Notes: generated by a model from the letters alone, not told the origin. A stretch of DNA of 15,496 nt from Bacillota bacterium (GCA_023488565.1 JAMDDZ010000144.1:1-15496), one strand, 5' to 3'. Shown: positions 1 through 6,851, numbered from the stretch's first letter. Numbers and translations are program-made.

Positions 1-430
1 CAATACCCAAACCCAAAGCGGCTTCATACAGCGTGATGGCGGTACTCGTGCGTCCCGCAGACAGACCCACGATCAGGGACAGCGCAGTCGAGGTGAAAAA
101 CGCATTGCCTAAACCCCAGCCCCCCCGAAACAGCGCGAGCATGCCAATGGAGGGGGAGAGACCTGAAGCGGTTGCAAAAATGACGACCAATCCGAGGCCT
201 AATAACATGGTTTTTTTGCTGCCGAGGCGAGTGCCGACGACGCCGGAAATGAGCATCGCGATGGCCATGATGGCAATATAACTGGTAAACAGCCATTCAA
301 TTTGTACGGGTGTTGCACCCATTTTCCGTCCCAGCAGGGGCAAAATCGGGTCCACCACCCCGATGCCCATGAAGGCCACAAATGTCGCGAATGCCGTAGC
401 CCATACGGCGGTGGGAAACCGCAGGTTCAA
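1..430 (-). CDS. MFS transporter, DHA1 drug-efflux type (3' end outside window)
   Basis: N-terminal 143 residues of a major facilitator superfamily permease; the rest lies beyond the left edge. Several hydrophobic segments can be read (about residues 9-31, 46-66, 73-89, 94-122). TM1 contains the GVVDPILP element usual in drug:proton antiporters. The loop after TM2 has a motif-A-like GVVGTRLGSKKT (63-74), an Arg-Gly-rich FRGGWGLGNAF (101-111) matches motif B, and EAALGLGI at the edge is the beginning of motif C, which marks efflux rather than uptake MFS families. An in-frame TGA lies just upstream, so the only sensible start is the TTG at 430-428, which overlaps the TGA of the upstream MerR gene as TTGA and implies translational coupling. 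Likely a proton-driven exporter of small hydrophobic compounds controlled by that MerR protein; the substrate cannot be told. Confidence 0.85.
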   Translation of the reverse strand, partial: MNLRFPTAVWATAFATFVAFMGIGVVDPILPLLGRKMGATPVQIEWLFTSYIAIMAIAMLISGVVGTRLGSKKTMLLGLGLVVIFATASGLSPSIGMLALFRGGWGLGNAFFTSTALSLIVGLSAGRTSTAITLYEAALGLGI

Positions 431-882
431 CGCGCGTCATCCTCTCGGCCCGATTCCGCGCGGAGAGCACGATATCGCGACAATTTGTCTTCCAAATCTC
501 GTTGGAGGTTTTGCAGGCTTTCCATGCGCTGATACACCCGGGTCAGTTGATTGGTCGTAAGCTGTATAGCCTCGTCCAGCAAGTTTTGGCGCTGGATTAC
601 CGACGGATTTTGATAGTACTGGGTGCGGAGCGCCGCCACTTGATCTTCTAATACTAACGCGGCTCGGATATCTTCCAAAGACCAGTCAAGCAAGGCCTGG
701 AGGTGTTGAATGCGCTCGACCCGAGCAATCAGGTCAGGCGAATACCGCCGCATGGTATGGGTTTGTCGGGGTATCGACGACAAGAGGCCTTGCTGTTCAT
801 AAAAGCGAATGGTGCGGGGCGTGACTCCGCATGCCACCGCAAATTGTCCAATCCGTAAAGTCGGTGCAGTTTGTGGAGACAT
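427..882 (-). CDS. MerR-family transcriptional regulator
   Basis: 151-residue DNA-binding regulator. Residues 10-34 (RIGQFAVACGVTPRTIRFYE...) form the MerR winged helix-turn-helix with the diagnostic RTIRFYEQQGLL, followed by the wing (MRRYS) and a second HTH with ERIQHLQALLDWSLEDI. A long Gln/Leu-rich C-terminal helix (about 95-140) is the dimerisation coiled coil. The only cysteine (C18) is in the HTH, so this is not a metal sensor of the MerR/CueR type; a ligand or drug-responsive role fits the adjacent efflux pump. The frame stays open upstream to 954, but that extension is encoded by the promoter and operator. ATG 882 has GGAG four bases upstream and begins exactly where homologues begin. 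Its stop overlaps the transporter start. Confidence 0.9.
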   Translation of the reverse strand: MSPQTAPTLRIGQFAVACGVTPRTIRFYEQQGLLSSIPRQTHTMRRYSPDLIARVERIQHLQALLDWSLEDIRAALVLEDQVAALRTQYYQNPSVIQRQNLLDEAIQLTTNQLTRVYQRMESLQNLQRDLEDKLSRYRALRAESGREDDAR

Positions 883-910
883 ATTTCTCCATCCTCTTGG
901 ATATATGATG

Positions 911-926
911 TTGACGTTCACGTTAA
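911..926. promoter_or_regulatory. Probable MerR operator palindrome
   Basis: TTGACGTTCACGTTAA is an imperfect palindrome (two ACGT cores, 14 of 16 positions symmetric) placed 28 bases before the merR start and at or just after its predicted -10 element. MerR-family proteins bind such dyads in their own promoters, so autoregulation of the regulator-pump pair is likely. The sequence is seen directly; the binding is inferred. Confidence 0.55.
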
Positions 927-954
927 TAATGGATCGAGAAAATCCTGTTGTCAA
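923..954 (-). promoter_or_regulatory. Predicted promoter of merR-MFS operon
   Basis: A perfect -35 hexamer TTGACA lies at 954-949 on the minus strand. Two -10 candidates follow: CATTAT (931-926, 17-base spacer) and TATTAA (928-923, 20-base spacer). The longer spacer would be the elongated type that MerR proteins activate by DNA distortion; the shorter would suit simple repression. The adjoining palindrome at 911-926 overlaps both -10 options. Confidence 0.5.
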
Positions 955-1291
955 GAAGATCGAACGGCAACGGCGGTATCATACACTGACGCTCCGCCAA
1001 ACCTGCGGTTTCACATGGATCCATTGACACCATACGGTGTCGCCTACTGCCCGCGGGGAATAGAGTAGGCCAGCCCCCACGGAAGCCAGCGTGCGGATTG
1101 TCGGGATAGAAATCAGGCGCATAGTCATGAAGGAAACGGGGATGTCCTTTGACAAGGTTGCAGGAAATCTGCCGTTGGCTCTTCTTTATCCTTGGTACCA
1201 TAGAAGTGTCTCGGCCGTTGCCTGGTGACCACGATTCCTGAAGCCCCCTTCGATTCCGGACGGTCGGATTTCCCGAGTCCGGTTCTGACCC
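955..1291. other. Intergenic stretch without a convincing gene
   Basis: About 340 bases between the merR promoter and the NHL-like remnant. A minus-strand frame begins with ATG at 1201 and stays open to a TAA at 923, inside the merR operator (92 codons). Its codons are not absurd, and a stretch such as HDYAPDFYPDNPHAGF reads like protein, but I recognise no family, see no good ribosome binding site, and its end would run through the merR promoter. It may be decayed coding DNA. No tRNA, terminator or strong plus-strand promoter was seen. Confidence 0.4.
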
Positions 1292-1591
1292 GGGGGCACC
1301 ATCACCAATCCCGTATTGTCAGGTCCATGGGGAATGCAGTTCAATGGATACACTATCTTCCAAGGGCCACCTCTTAATCAGCCGGCAGGTCTCGGATTTA
1401 ATCCTGAAAATGGTCATCACATCGCGGTCAATCAGGCAGACAACCACGCCGTCGAATTAAATCCCCGGCTAGGGACCGTGGGGCCGGCTCAGCTCCATTT
1501 TGGACTCTATCGAGCACTCGATGATAACGGCGAATTGCTCCTATACTTTACCAATGACAACACCAACTCGATTAATTTGTCCATGCGGTAA
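1292..1591 (+). pseudogene. Remnant of NHL-repeat/beta-propeller-like protein (C-terminal part)
   Basis: The only plus-strand coding signal in the window. After an in-frame TGA (1286-1288) the frame is open for 99 codons. It reads GTITNPVLSGPWGMQFNG, then GLGFNPENGHHIAVNQADNHAVELNP, then LYFTNDNTNSINL before a TAA. The GPWGMQF and DNHAVELNP elements resemble blades of secreted NHL-type propellers in which each repeat has a Pro-x-Gly turn and a DN-x-V-x-x-xNP strand, and the last strand resembles the usual C-terminal blade. No signal peptide, no full set of blades and no ribosome binding site are present; TTG 1316 is the only formal start. I read it as the surviving 3' end of a decayed or deleted gene. 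A short genuine protein cannot be excluded. The family assignment is from memory of the pattern and is tentative. Confidence 0.4.
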
Positions 1592-1612
1592 CCCTTGCCT
1601 AGGCACCCTACA

Positions 1613-2527
1613 CTAACGACGATCGATGAGAGCCCGGGCGAAAAACAACAAGTTGGCAGGGCGTTCGGCAATGCGACGGACGTAATAGGCATACCAGTCC
1701 TGCCCATACGGAACATAGACCCGCGTTCTATACCCTTCTTTGGCAAGTTCCTCCAATACGCCAAGTTTGACCCCGTAAAGCATTTGAAATTCGAATTGTT
1801 CTGGGAGTACTTGATGGCTTTTTAGGTACTTTAACACGCGCCCGATAATGACCTCGTCATGAGTCGCGATGGCGGTCATGTTGCCCAACTCTAGCGATTG
1901 ACGTACCAGTTCCACATAGTTATCATCTACGTCAGGTTTTGAAGGGAACGCTACCGCCACCGATTCTCGATAAGCTCCTTTGACGATTCGAAAGTTTTTA
2001 GGCGGCTCTGATAACCGTTTCAGATCGTCTTGGGTTCGGTAGAGATAGGACTGCAAAACCAAACCGACATGGCCCGGGAATTTTTCCCATACTTCCTCGA
2101 ATAGGTCAATGGTAATCGATGTATACGGACTATCTTCCATGTCTATCCGTACAAAGTTATTAAATCCAGCGGCAGTCTCTACCACAGCCGCCAAATTGCT
2201 ACGTGCCAGATCAACCGACAAAGCCAGACCCATCATCGTCAATTTCAGCGAAACATTGGCCTTTAGACCCTTTTCGGCAATGGTCTGCAAAATTTCCAGA
2301 TAGCTGTCTTTTGCGGCTATTGCGGCTGGTTCATCTCTCACCGATTCCCCCAAATGATCTAAGGTCACCGCGATCCCACGACGATTTAAATCTTGGCATA
2401 CCGGCACCGCTGAGCTCAATGAATCCCCGGCGACAAACCGGGAAGCTCCCAAACTCATGCCATACCGCTTAACCACACCGGAAACTGCCGCATTGTTGCC
2501 CAATCCCAACACCACTTCACGAAACAT
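1613..2527 (-). CDS. Proline dehydrogenase (monofunctional, FAD-dependent)
   Basis: Oxidises L-proline to pyrroline-5-carboxylate with FAD, passing electrons to the quinone pool; the first step of proline breakdown. The 304-residue length is that of the one-domain Firmicute enzymes rather than bifunctional PutA. The (beta-alpha)8 barrel signatures are all visible: LDHLGE (56-61), VSLKLT (92-97), RIDMEDS (127-133), LQSYLYRT (158-165), KGAYRE (183-188), ATHD (221-224), FEFQMLYG (245-252) and the substrate-binding YYVRRIAERP near 281-290. A GTG at 2536 overlaps the truA TGA as GTGA, but GGAGG lies only one base before it. ATG 2527, ten bases from that GGAGG, is the better start. Last gene of the long minus-strand cluster; no P5C dehydrogenase is in the window. 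In some genomes this family is named fadM or putB. Confidence 0.93.
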   Translation of the reverse strand: MFREVVLGLGNNAAVSGVVKRYGMSLGASRFVAGDSLSSAVPVCQDLNRRGIAVTLDHLGESVRDEPAAIAAKDSYLEILQTIAEKGLKANVSLKLTMMGLALSVDLARSNLAAVVETAAGFNNFVRIDMEDSPYTSITIDLFEEVWEKFPGHVGLVLQSYLYRTQDDLKRLSEPPKNFRIVKGAYRESVAVAFPSKPDVDDNYVELVRQSLELGNMTAIATHDEVIIGRVLKYLKSHQVLPEQFEFQMLYGVKLGVLEELAKEGYRTRVYVPYGQDWYAYYVRRIAERPANLLFFARALIDRR

Positions 2528-2532
2528 GATGT

Positions 2533-3300
2533 TCACCCCTCCTCAGTAGCCCGAAACCATTTGTCCTCTATCTCAATGCGCTCCAATATCAACCCCTGGG
2601 GCGGCGCCAGCTTATGCATCCGGGTAGTTGGCCCGGGATTTGTTAAAGCGTGAGCAATCTTCCCGGTTTGCCCGGTTCTCGCGGCTTCCACCATTGCGCC
2701 CACCATTAGTCGCACCATATGATACAAAAACCCATTAGCCCCAACCCGATAAATTAAGGCGCGGCCTCCCTGGCATATTTCCCAACGACTGGTAAACACT
2801 TGACGTGTTGTGGTTCGTGCCGACGACCCCATCGAACGAAATGATGCAAAGTCGTGACGGCCTTCAAACAACCTCGCGGTGTCCACTAAAATCGGCAATA
2901 CCAAAGGCTCGTCCATCCGCGTCACAAAACGCGCCCAATTTGCCGGGACCGGACCCTGCCAAATTTGGTAACGGTAAAATTTCGCGGTAGCCGTGCGGCG
3001 CGGATCCCATCCGTCCGGCACCATTCCCACGGCCATCACACGAATCGACAGTGGCAAACGATGATTCAACACCCTTGCCAGCCTAGTCAAAGGAACGGGG
3101 CAGGCGCCGTCCCATACCACAATTTGATCTTCGGCGTGGACGCCGCGGTCAGTGCGGCTACCTCCCGTGAGACCACCAGGTCCTAATAAAGAGCACAAAG
3201 TGTGTTCCAGCGTGGATTGGACCGTGTCCTGTTCGCGTTGCCACTGAAACCCGTGGTAGTCGGTGCCATCATATGAAATCCTCAGTGCCAATTGGGCCAT
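2533..3300 (-). CDS. truA: tRNA pseudouridine(38-40) synthase
   Basis: Converts uridines 38, 39 and 40 of the tRNA anticodon arm to pseudouridine. 255 residues from ATG 3300, normal for TruA. The catalytic aspartate is D51 in SRTDRGVHAEDQ (family form RTDxGVHA; Arg follows the Asp here where Ala is commoner). LRISYDGTDYHGFQWQ (6-21) is the family N-terminus, KFYRYQIW and FLYHMVRLMVGAM are the conserved second-domain motifs. The frame is open further upstream to 3486, but that extension is antisense-like shadow of ecfT. ATG 3300 has GGAGGT six bases away and gives the family N-terminus. It overlaps the 3' end of ecfT by 19 bases, so the two are probably translationally coupled, in the ECF-truA order typical of Firmicutes. 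Confidence 0.96.
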   Translation of the reverse strand: MAQLALRISYDGTDYHGFQWQREQDTVQSTLEHTLCSLLGPGGLTGGSRTDRGVHAEDQIVVWDGACPVPLTRLARVLNHRLPLSIRVMAVGMVPDGWDPRRTATAKFYRYQIWQGPVPANWARFVTRMDEPLVLPILVDTARLFEGRHDFASFRSMGSSARTTTRQVFTSRWEICQGGRALIYRVGANGFLYHMVRLMVGAMVEAARTGQTGKIAHALTNPGPTTRMHKLAPPQGLILERIEIEDKWFRATEEG

Positions 3301-4010
3301 CGGGCTACCTCCATGACGAGGATGAGGATCCAGGCCAACCCAATTAAGACGTCGACACTTCGCAGTCGAGGGGTAACCGGAATCCCTTTTGGCCTCCATC
3401 CCCGGCTCCATAGCGCCTCGGCAATATAATCGCTGGTCAGCAGTCCCTGAGCCAAAATAGGACGAAGAAAATGGAATGGTCGCCATTTTTTAGTACCGCC
3501 GAGATATTGCCGCATAGCCTGGTCCGTCCGGATTTCCCGGACATCTTGCAGCATATACGGCAAAAAAAACAACCCTAACAGCATCATCAGCATCACGTAG
3601 CCCAATGTCGACCGCCGTCCCAACAATCTCTTCAGACTATGTTCAAGGCTGGCTAGCATCGCCATCATGGATCCCGAAGCAAAAACCCAGATACTCCCCA
3701 AAATCATCAAACTAAATCGCAATCCCCCGATGGCGCTAGACAGAAGCTGAAGGTGCCCCTCGGGCTGATTGACAATTCTTAGCATACCTAACAAAATCCC
3801 CCCTAAAAGCGCCTGCAGGGTGCCGGAAATTCGTCGGGTGCCATATCGGAGATAGCCGAGGACAATAATCAGCGCCCACAAACCCAACCAGTCACCCGGG
3901 GCGATAAACACCGCGATAATTCCGGCAATCAGAGACACTAGGCGGGTTAAAGGGTGGATTCCCTGATTATGCCACGGTCCCACATTTTGATCACTTCGTG
4001 ACGAGCCCAT
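3282..4010 (-). CDS. ecfT: ECF transporter T component (energy-coupling transmembrane protein)
   Basis: Membrane scaffold that couples the two ECF ATPases to vitamin- or metal-binding S components. About five hydrophobic segments are seen. The N-terminal IHPLTRLVSLIAG matches the HPxTKL start of the family. The C-terminal cytoplasmic coupling region normally has two Ala-Arg-Gly-type motifs; the second is recognisable as LWSRGWRPKG, but the first is degenerate (AMRQYLGGTKKW). Start is uncertain. ATG 4070 has GGAGG four bases before it but would overlap ecfA2 by 124 bases. ATG 4010 (used here) overlaps by 64, and GTG 3983 by 37. The stop overlaps truA. No S component lies nearby, so the module probably serves unlinked S proteins, as group II ECF systems do. 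Confidence 0.85.
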   Translation of the reverse strand: MGSSRSDQNVGPWHNQGIHPLTRLVSLIAGIIAVFIAPGDWLGLWALIIVLGYLRYGTRRISGTLQALLGGILLGMLRIVNQPEGHLQLLSSAIGGLRFSLMILGSIWVFASGSMMAMLASLEHSLKRLLGRRSTLGYVMLMMLLGLFFLPYMLQDVREIRTDQAMRQYLGGTKKWRPFHFLRPILAQGLLTSDYIAEALWSRGWRPKGIPVTPRLRSVDVLIGLAWILILVMEVARWPNWH

Positions 4011-4711
4011 GCCGGATCGATCCAGGCTCTGGGTGTCACAGGCATTTTCACGTCGAGCAGACGTCTCCATAAATCCTCCAGTGGGGTTTCAGGCCGTCCA
4101 GCAAACCGATACCAAAGATCTCCCAAGTCCCCCGGCATTAGTTCTTCATGGCACCACCACCCCGCCGAAGCAATGGTTAGCAGCCACTGCCACGAATGAC
4201 TGGTGATAATGACCGCTGCACTTTGCTCCCACTCCCTGATCTTACTTTCTAACACGTTGCGATGGCCATGATCTAAGTTTTCCAAAGGTTCGTCCAACAA
4301 ATAGACGTCTGGCGCCAGACATTCCATAGCTGCCAAGGCCAGACACCGTTGCTGACCTCCACTCAACTGCCACGGCTCTTGTTCACGGTAGGCTAGCAAA
4401 CCCCAGTCCTCCAGGATCTGGGACACCCTGTTATGAACGTCTGCAGAAAGTTCATTTCTTCCCCGACGAAATGGCCATGTCACTTGATCCCACACGCTGG
4501 TTTCCGTTAGTTGCAGTAACGGGTTTTGCGCCACCAAACCAAATCGCGCAGCCTTGCTGTGAATCGACCAAGAGACGAGTCGGGAGAAAACCTGACTCTT
4601 CCCTGCGCCATTGGGCCCTACCAATCCCCAAATTCCGGAGTCTGGAACGACCATGGACTCAATTTCCCAATGGTTATGAGGGACTTTTAAATGTTCAATG
4701 TGCCATGACAT
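3947..4711 (-). CDS. ecfA2: ECF transporter ATPase, second copy (A2)
   Basis: 254-residue ABC ATPase, half of the heterodimeric motor that powers ECF uptake of vitamins or transition metals. Visible motifs: Walker A GPNGAGKS (32-39), Q-loop AQNPLLQL (Q62), signature QLSGGQQR (115-122), Walker B VYLLDEP (D140, catalytic E141), D-loop ENLD, and H-loop ITSHSW (H172). The sequence is rich in tryptophan and divergent from textbook EcfA in its last 80 residues. ATG 4711 overlaps the end of ecfA1 by 25 bases; a GAGGTGA ribosome binding site lies about ten bases upstream within ecfA1. Which ATPase is called A1 or A2 is by position only. Confidence 0.88.
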   Translation of the reverse strand: MSWHIEHLKVPHNHWEIESMVVPDSGIWGLVGPNGAGKSQVFSRLVSWSIHSKAARFGLVAQNPLLQLTETSVWDQVTWPFRRGRNELSADVHNRVSQILEDWGLLAYREQEPWQLSGGQQRCLALAAMECLAPDVYLLDEPLENLDHGHRNVLESKIREWEQSAAVIITSHSWQWLLTIASAGWWCHEELMPGDLGDLWYRFAGRPETPLEDLWRRLLDVKMPVTPRAWIDPAWARHEVIKMWDRGIIRESTL

Positions 4712-5457
4712 ATTTCTGACATCACCTCGGTCACCGTTGGTTGGTCAGTACCGACCCACCATCCCCTTAAGAACTGTTGCCACCCCTCATTAACACGGTA
4801 GTTGGTAGTTTCGTCCGCGACAATCCGTCCTGCTTCCAAATTTATCACACGGTCCGCAATTTCTTCCCATCGCTCGTGATGGCCCAGGATTAGAAATGTC
4901 TGATGACGCTCCTTCAGATGTCTGACCCACGTTTTCAACCGATCCAGACCACAAGAATCTAGCATCGCATCGGGTTCATCCAAAATAAGCAAGGTGGGAT
5001 CTTGAGCGTGCACCCCGGCTAGAGCCGCCATATGTTGCCATCCTCCCGAGAGATGAGAAGGCTTGTACTGCGCCCATGGCCCGAGTCCGAACTCTCTAAG
5101 TGAGGCCTGCCCTTGTTTCATTGCCTGATCCCAGGTTGTGCCCAACCATAACGGAGCCAGTCCGATGTCTTCGGCTACGGTCGCCCCCACCATTTGTTGT
5201 CGCGGATTTTGCTGGACCCATCCTACCGTTCCCGGAGGCCACTTATTCTGGTCCACTCCGGTACTCATTCGAATATGGCCTGTGGTTAATGGTACAACCC
5301 CCGTCAAAGCACGGGCTAACGTGGTTTTGCCCGACCCATTGGGGCCCGTTACAAAAAGGCACTCGCCCTCCCCGATAGTGAGATCCAGGGGGCCGAGTGC
5401 CGCACGGGTCCCCACGTCATATCGTACGGAAACCCGCTCCAAAATAATCGATGCCAT
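4687..5457 (-). CDS. ecfA1: ECF transporter ATPase, first copy (A1)
   Basis: 256-residue ABC ATPase partner of the preceding T component. Walker A is GPNGSGKTT (38-46), Q-loop VQQNPRQQMVGATVAEDI (the QMVGxTVxEDI string is typical of CbiO/EcfA), Walker B LLILDEP (D160, E161), D-loop AMLD and H-loop LGHHE (H193/H194). The ABC signature is unusual: LSGGWQH (136-142) where LSGGQ is near universal, so the Gln after the two Gly is Trp. ATG 5457 follows the rplQ TAA directly with no spacer, so it is probably translated by ribosomes finishing L17; no strong Shine-Dalgarno is seen. The placement after rplQ is the standard Firmicute arrangement. Confidence 0.9.
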   Translation of the reverse strand: MASIILERVSVRYDVGTRAALGPLDLTIGEGECLFVTGPNGSGKTTLARALTGVVPLTTGHIRMSTGVDQNKWPPGTVGWVQQNPRQQMVGATVAEDIGLAPLWLGTTWDQAMKQGQASLREFGLGPWAQYKPSHLSGGWQHMAALAGVHAQDPTLLILDEPDAMLDSCGLDRLKTWVRHLKERHQTFLILGHHERWEEIADRVINLEAGRIVADETTNYRVNEGWQQFLRGWWVGTDQPTVTEVMSEICHGTLNI

Positions 5458-5802
5458 TTACACCAGTTCAAGGATCGCCATGGGAGCGGAGTCTCCCCGA
5501 CGATATCCGGTCCGCATAATGCGGGTGTATCCACCCGTTCGGTCGACATATCGTGGTGCAATGGTGGTAAAAAGCTTGGTTACCACGTCTTCATCCCAGA
5601 TATAAGCTAGGGCTTGGCGACGGGCCGACAAGTCCCCGCGTTTGCCCAGCGAGATCATGTGTTCGACCACGCGATTTACTTCTTTGGCCCGGGTTACGGT
5701 AGTGACTATCCGTTCTTCCCGCAGCGTCGATGTCACCAAATTTCGCATCATGGCGCGCCTGTGACCTCCTAAACGCCCCAAAGTACGATGCATTCCTGGC
5801 AT
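5458..5802 (-). CDS. rplQ: 50S ribosomal protein L17
   Basis: Large-subunit protein near the peptide exit tunnel. The N-terminal LGRLGGHRRAMMRNL and internal VTRAKEVNRVVEHMI, then ARRQALAYIWDEDVVTKLF, and the terminal GGYTRIMRTGYRRGDSAPMAILEL are the full L17 signature. 114 residues from ATG 5802, normal for bacterial L17. A GTG at 5814 and an ATG at 5793 are also in frame. 5802 has GGGG six bases and GGGAG about twelve bases upstream, whereas 5814 would sit on its own Shine-Dalgarno. Follows rpoA by 46 bases, as in the classical alpha operon. Confidence 0.97.
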   Translation of the reverse strand: MPGMHRTLGRLGGHRRAMMRNLVTSTLREERIVTTVTRAKEVNRVVEHMISLGKRGDLSARRQALAYIWDEDVVTKLFTTIAPRYVDRTGGYTRIMRTGYRRGDSAPMAILELV

Positions 5803-5848
5803 AGTGTACCCCACTCCCCTAAAAATCCGTATTCAAACTGCCCCCGCC

Positions 5849-6796
5849 TTATTCTTCGGAGGGCTTTAGGCCCAATCCCAACGTCACGAGTTTTTCCTTA
5901 ACTTCCTCAAGGGACTTTTTACCCAGGTTGCGCACTTTCATCATGTCTTCGTCAGTCTTGGAGGTTAATTCCCCTACCGTATTAATACCGGCGCGTTTGA
6001 GACAATTGAAAGAGCGAACCGACAAATCCAATTCTTCAATGGGCATTTCCAACAAACGGTCGCGTTTGTCTTCATCACGTTCTACCCCGATTTGCACACC
6101 CTCCACGCCATCGGTCAGCTCTATAAACAGGCGCAAGTGATCCGAGAGAATCCTGGCTCCCATCGATACTGCCTCTTCGGGCATCAAGGAACCGTCGGTC
6201 CACACCTCAATGGTAAGCCTGTCGAAGTCGGTAATATGACCAACCCGGGTATCTTCCACCCGCCAATTCACTTTTTGCACCGGGCTGAAAATCGAGTCTA
6301 CAGGAATGACCCCGATGGCCTGATCCGGATGTTTGTTCTTGTCAGCGGGAACGTAGCCCCGGCCCCTGGCTACGGTGATATCCATAGCCAGCCGGCCTCC
6401 TTCGTCGACATAGGCAATGTGTTGGGAAGGGTCAAGCACATCAACATCAGCATCTGCCAAGATATCGGCGGCTGTGACCTCAACTGGCCCCACTTTGTCA
6501 ATCCGGATGGTGTGGGGTTCATCGGCCCACAATTTAAGCGCAAGCCGCTTGAGGTTCAAAATGATGTCCGCTGTGTCCTCAACAACACCGGGGATGACCG
6601 AAAACTCGTGGAGAACTCCTTCAATTCGTACCGAGGTTACAGCTGTACCCGGCAACGACGACAACAGGATGCGGCGCAACGAGTTCCCCAAGGTAATCCC
6701 ATAGCCACGGTCCAATGGCTCTACTACAAATACTCCGTAATTGGGCTCTTTTTCTTCATCCACGCGACGAATTTCCGGTTTCTCGATTTCGGTCAT
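5849..6796 (-). CDS. rpoA: DNA-directed RNA polymerase subunit alpha
   Basis: 315-residue scaffold subunit of RNA polymerase. The N-terminal domain (about 1-228) carries the dimerisation motif GYGITLGNSLRRILLSSLPG and VLHEFSVIPGVVEDTADIILNLK. The C-terminal domain (about 245-315) has the helix-hairpin-helix DNA- and activator-binding segment LSVRSFNCLKRAGINTVGEL and the NLGKKSLEEVKEKL turn. Length and both domains are complete. ATG 6796 is fixed by the family N-terminus (MTEIEKPEI). Its ribosome binding site is unusual: AAGGGGG lies 27 bases from the start, but a 17-base hairpin occupies the gap (separate entry). Confidence 0.98.
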   Translation of the reverse strand: MTEIEKPEIRRVDEEKEPNYGVFVVEPLDRGYGITLGNSLRRILLSSLPGTAVTSVRIEGVLHEFSVIPGVVEDTADIILNLKRLALKLWADEPHTIRIDKVGPVEVTAADILADADVDVLDPSQHIAYVDEGGRLAMDITVARGRGYVPADKNKHPDQAIGVIPVDSIFSPVQKVNWRVEDTRVGHITDFDRLTIEVWTDGSLMPEEAVSMGARILSDHLRLFIELTDGVEGVQIGVERDEDKRDRLLEMPIEELDLSVRSFNCLKRAGINTVGELTSKTDEDMMKVRNLGKKSLEEVKEKLVTLGLGLKPSEE

Positions 6797-6802
6797 TCAC
6801 AC

Positions 6803-6819
6803 GGCCTGCGTTGCAGGCC
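6803..6819 (-). promoter_or_regulatory. Hairpin between Shine-Dalgarno and start of rpoA
   Basis: On the minus strand GGCCTGC-AAC-GCAGGCC is a perfect 7-bp stem with a 3-base loop. Upstream of it, AAGGGGG (6830-6824) is the only good Shine-Dalgarno before rpoA. Linear distance from that site to ATG is 27 bases, too far for initiation, but folding the 17-base hairpin leaves 10 bases (CGAA plus GTGTGA). There is no U-run after the stem, so it is not an intrinsic terminator. Structure is direct; the function as a spacing device or regulatory switch is inferred. Confidence 0.6.
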
Positions 6820-6851
6820 TTCGCCCCCTTTCACATGCCCACTCTTGCCGA

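Noticed and set aside
1149..1177. Plus-strand TTGACA at 1149-1154 as a promoter for the NHL-like remnant
   Set aside because: At 17 bases downstream there is CCGTTG, and no AT-rich -10 lies at 16-19 bases.
1250..1290. CCGGAC/GTCCGG inverted repeat in the spacer
   Set aside because: Only six bases per arm with a 15-base loop in GC-rich DNA; expected by chance.
1596..1605. Palindrome TGCCTAGGCA after proline dehydrogenase as a terminator
   Set aside because: The 5-bp half-arms leave no loop, and there is no T-run on either strand.
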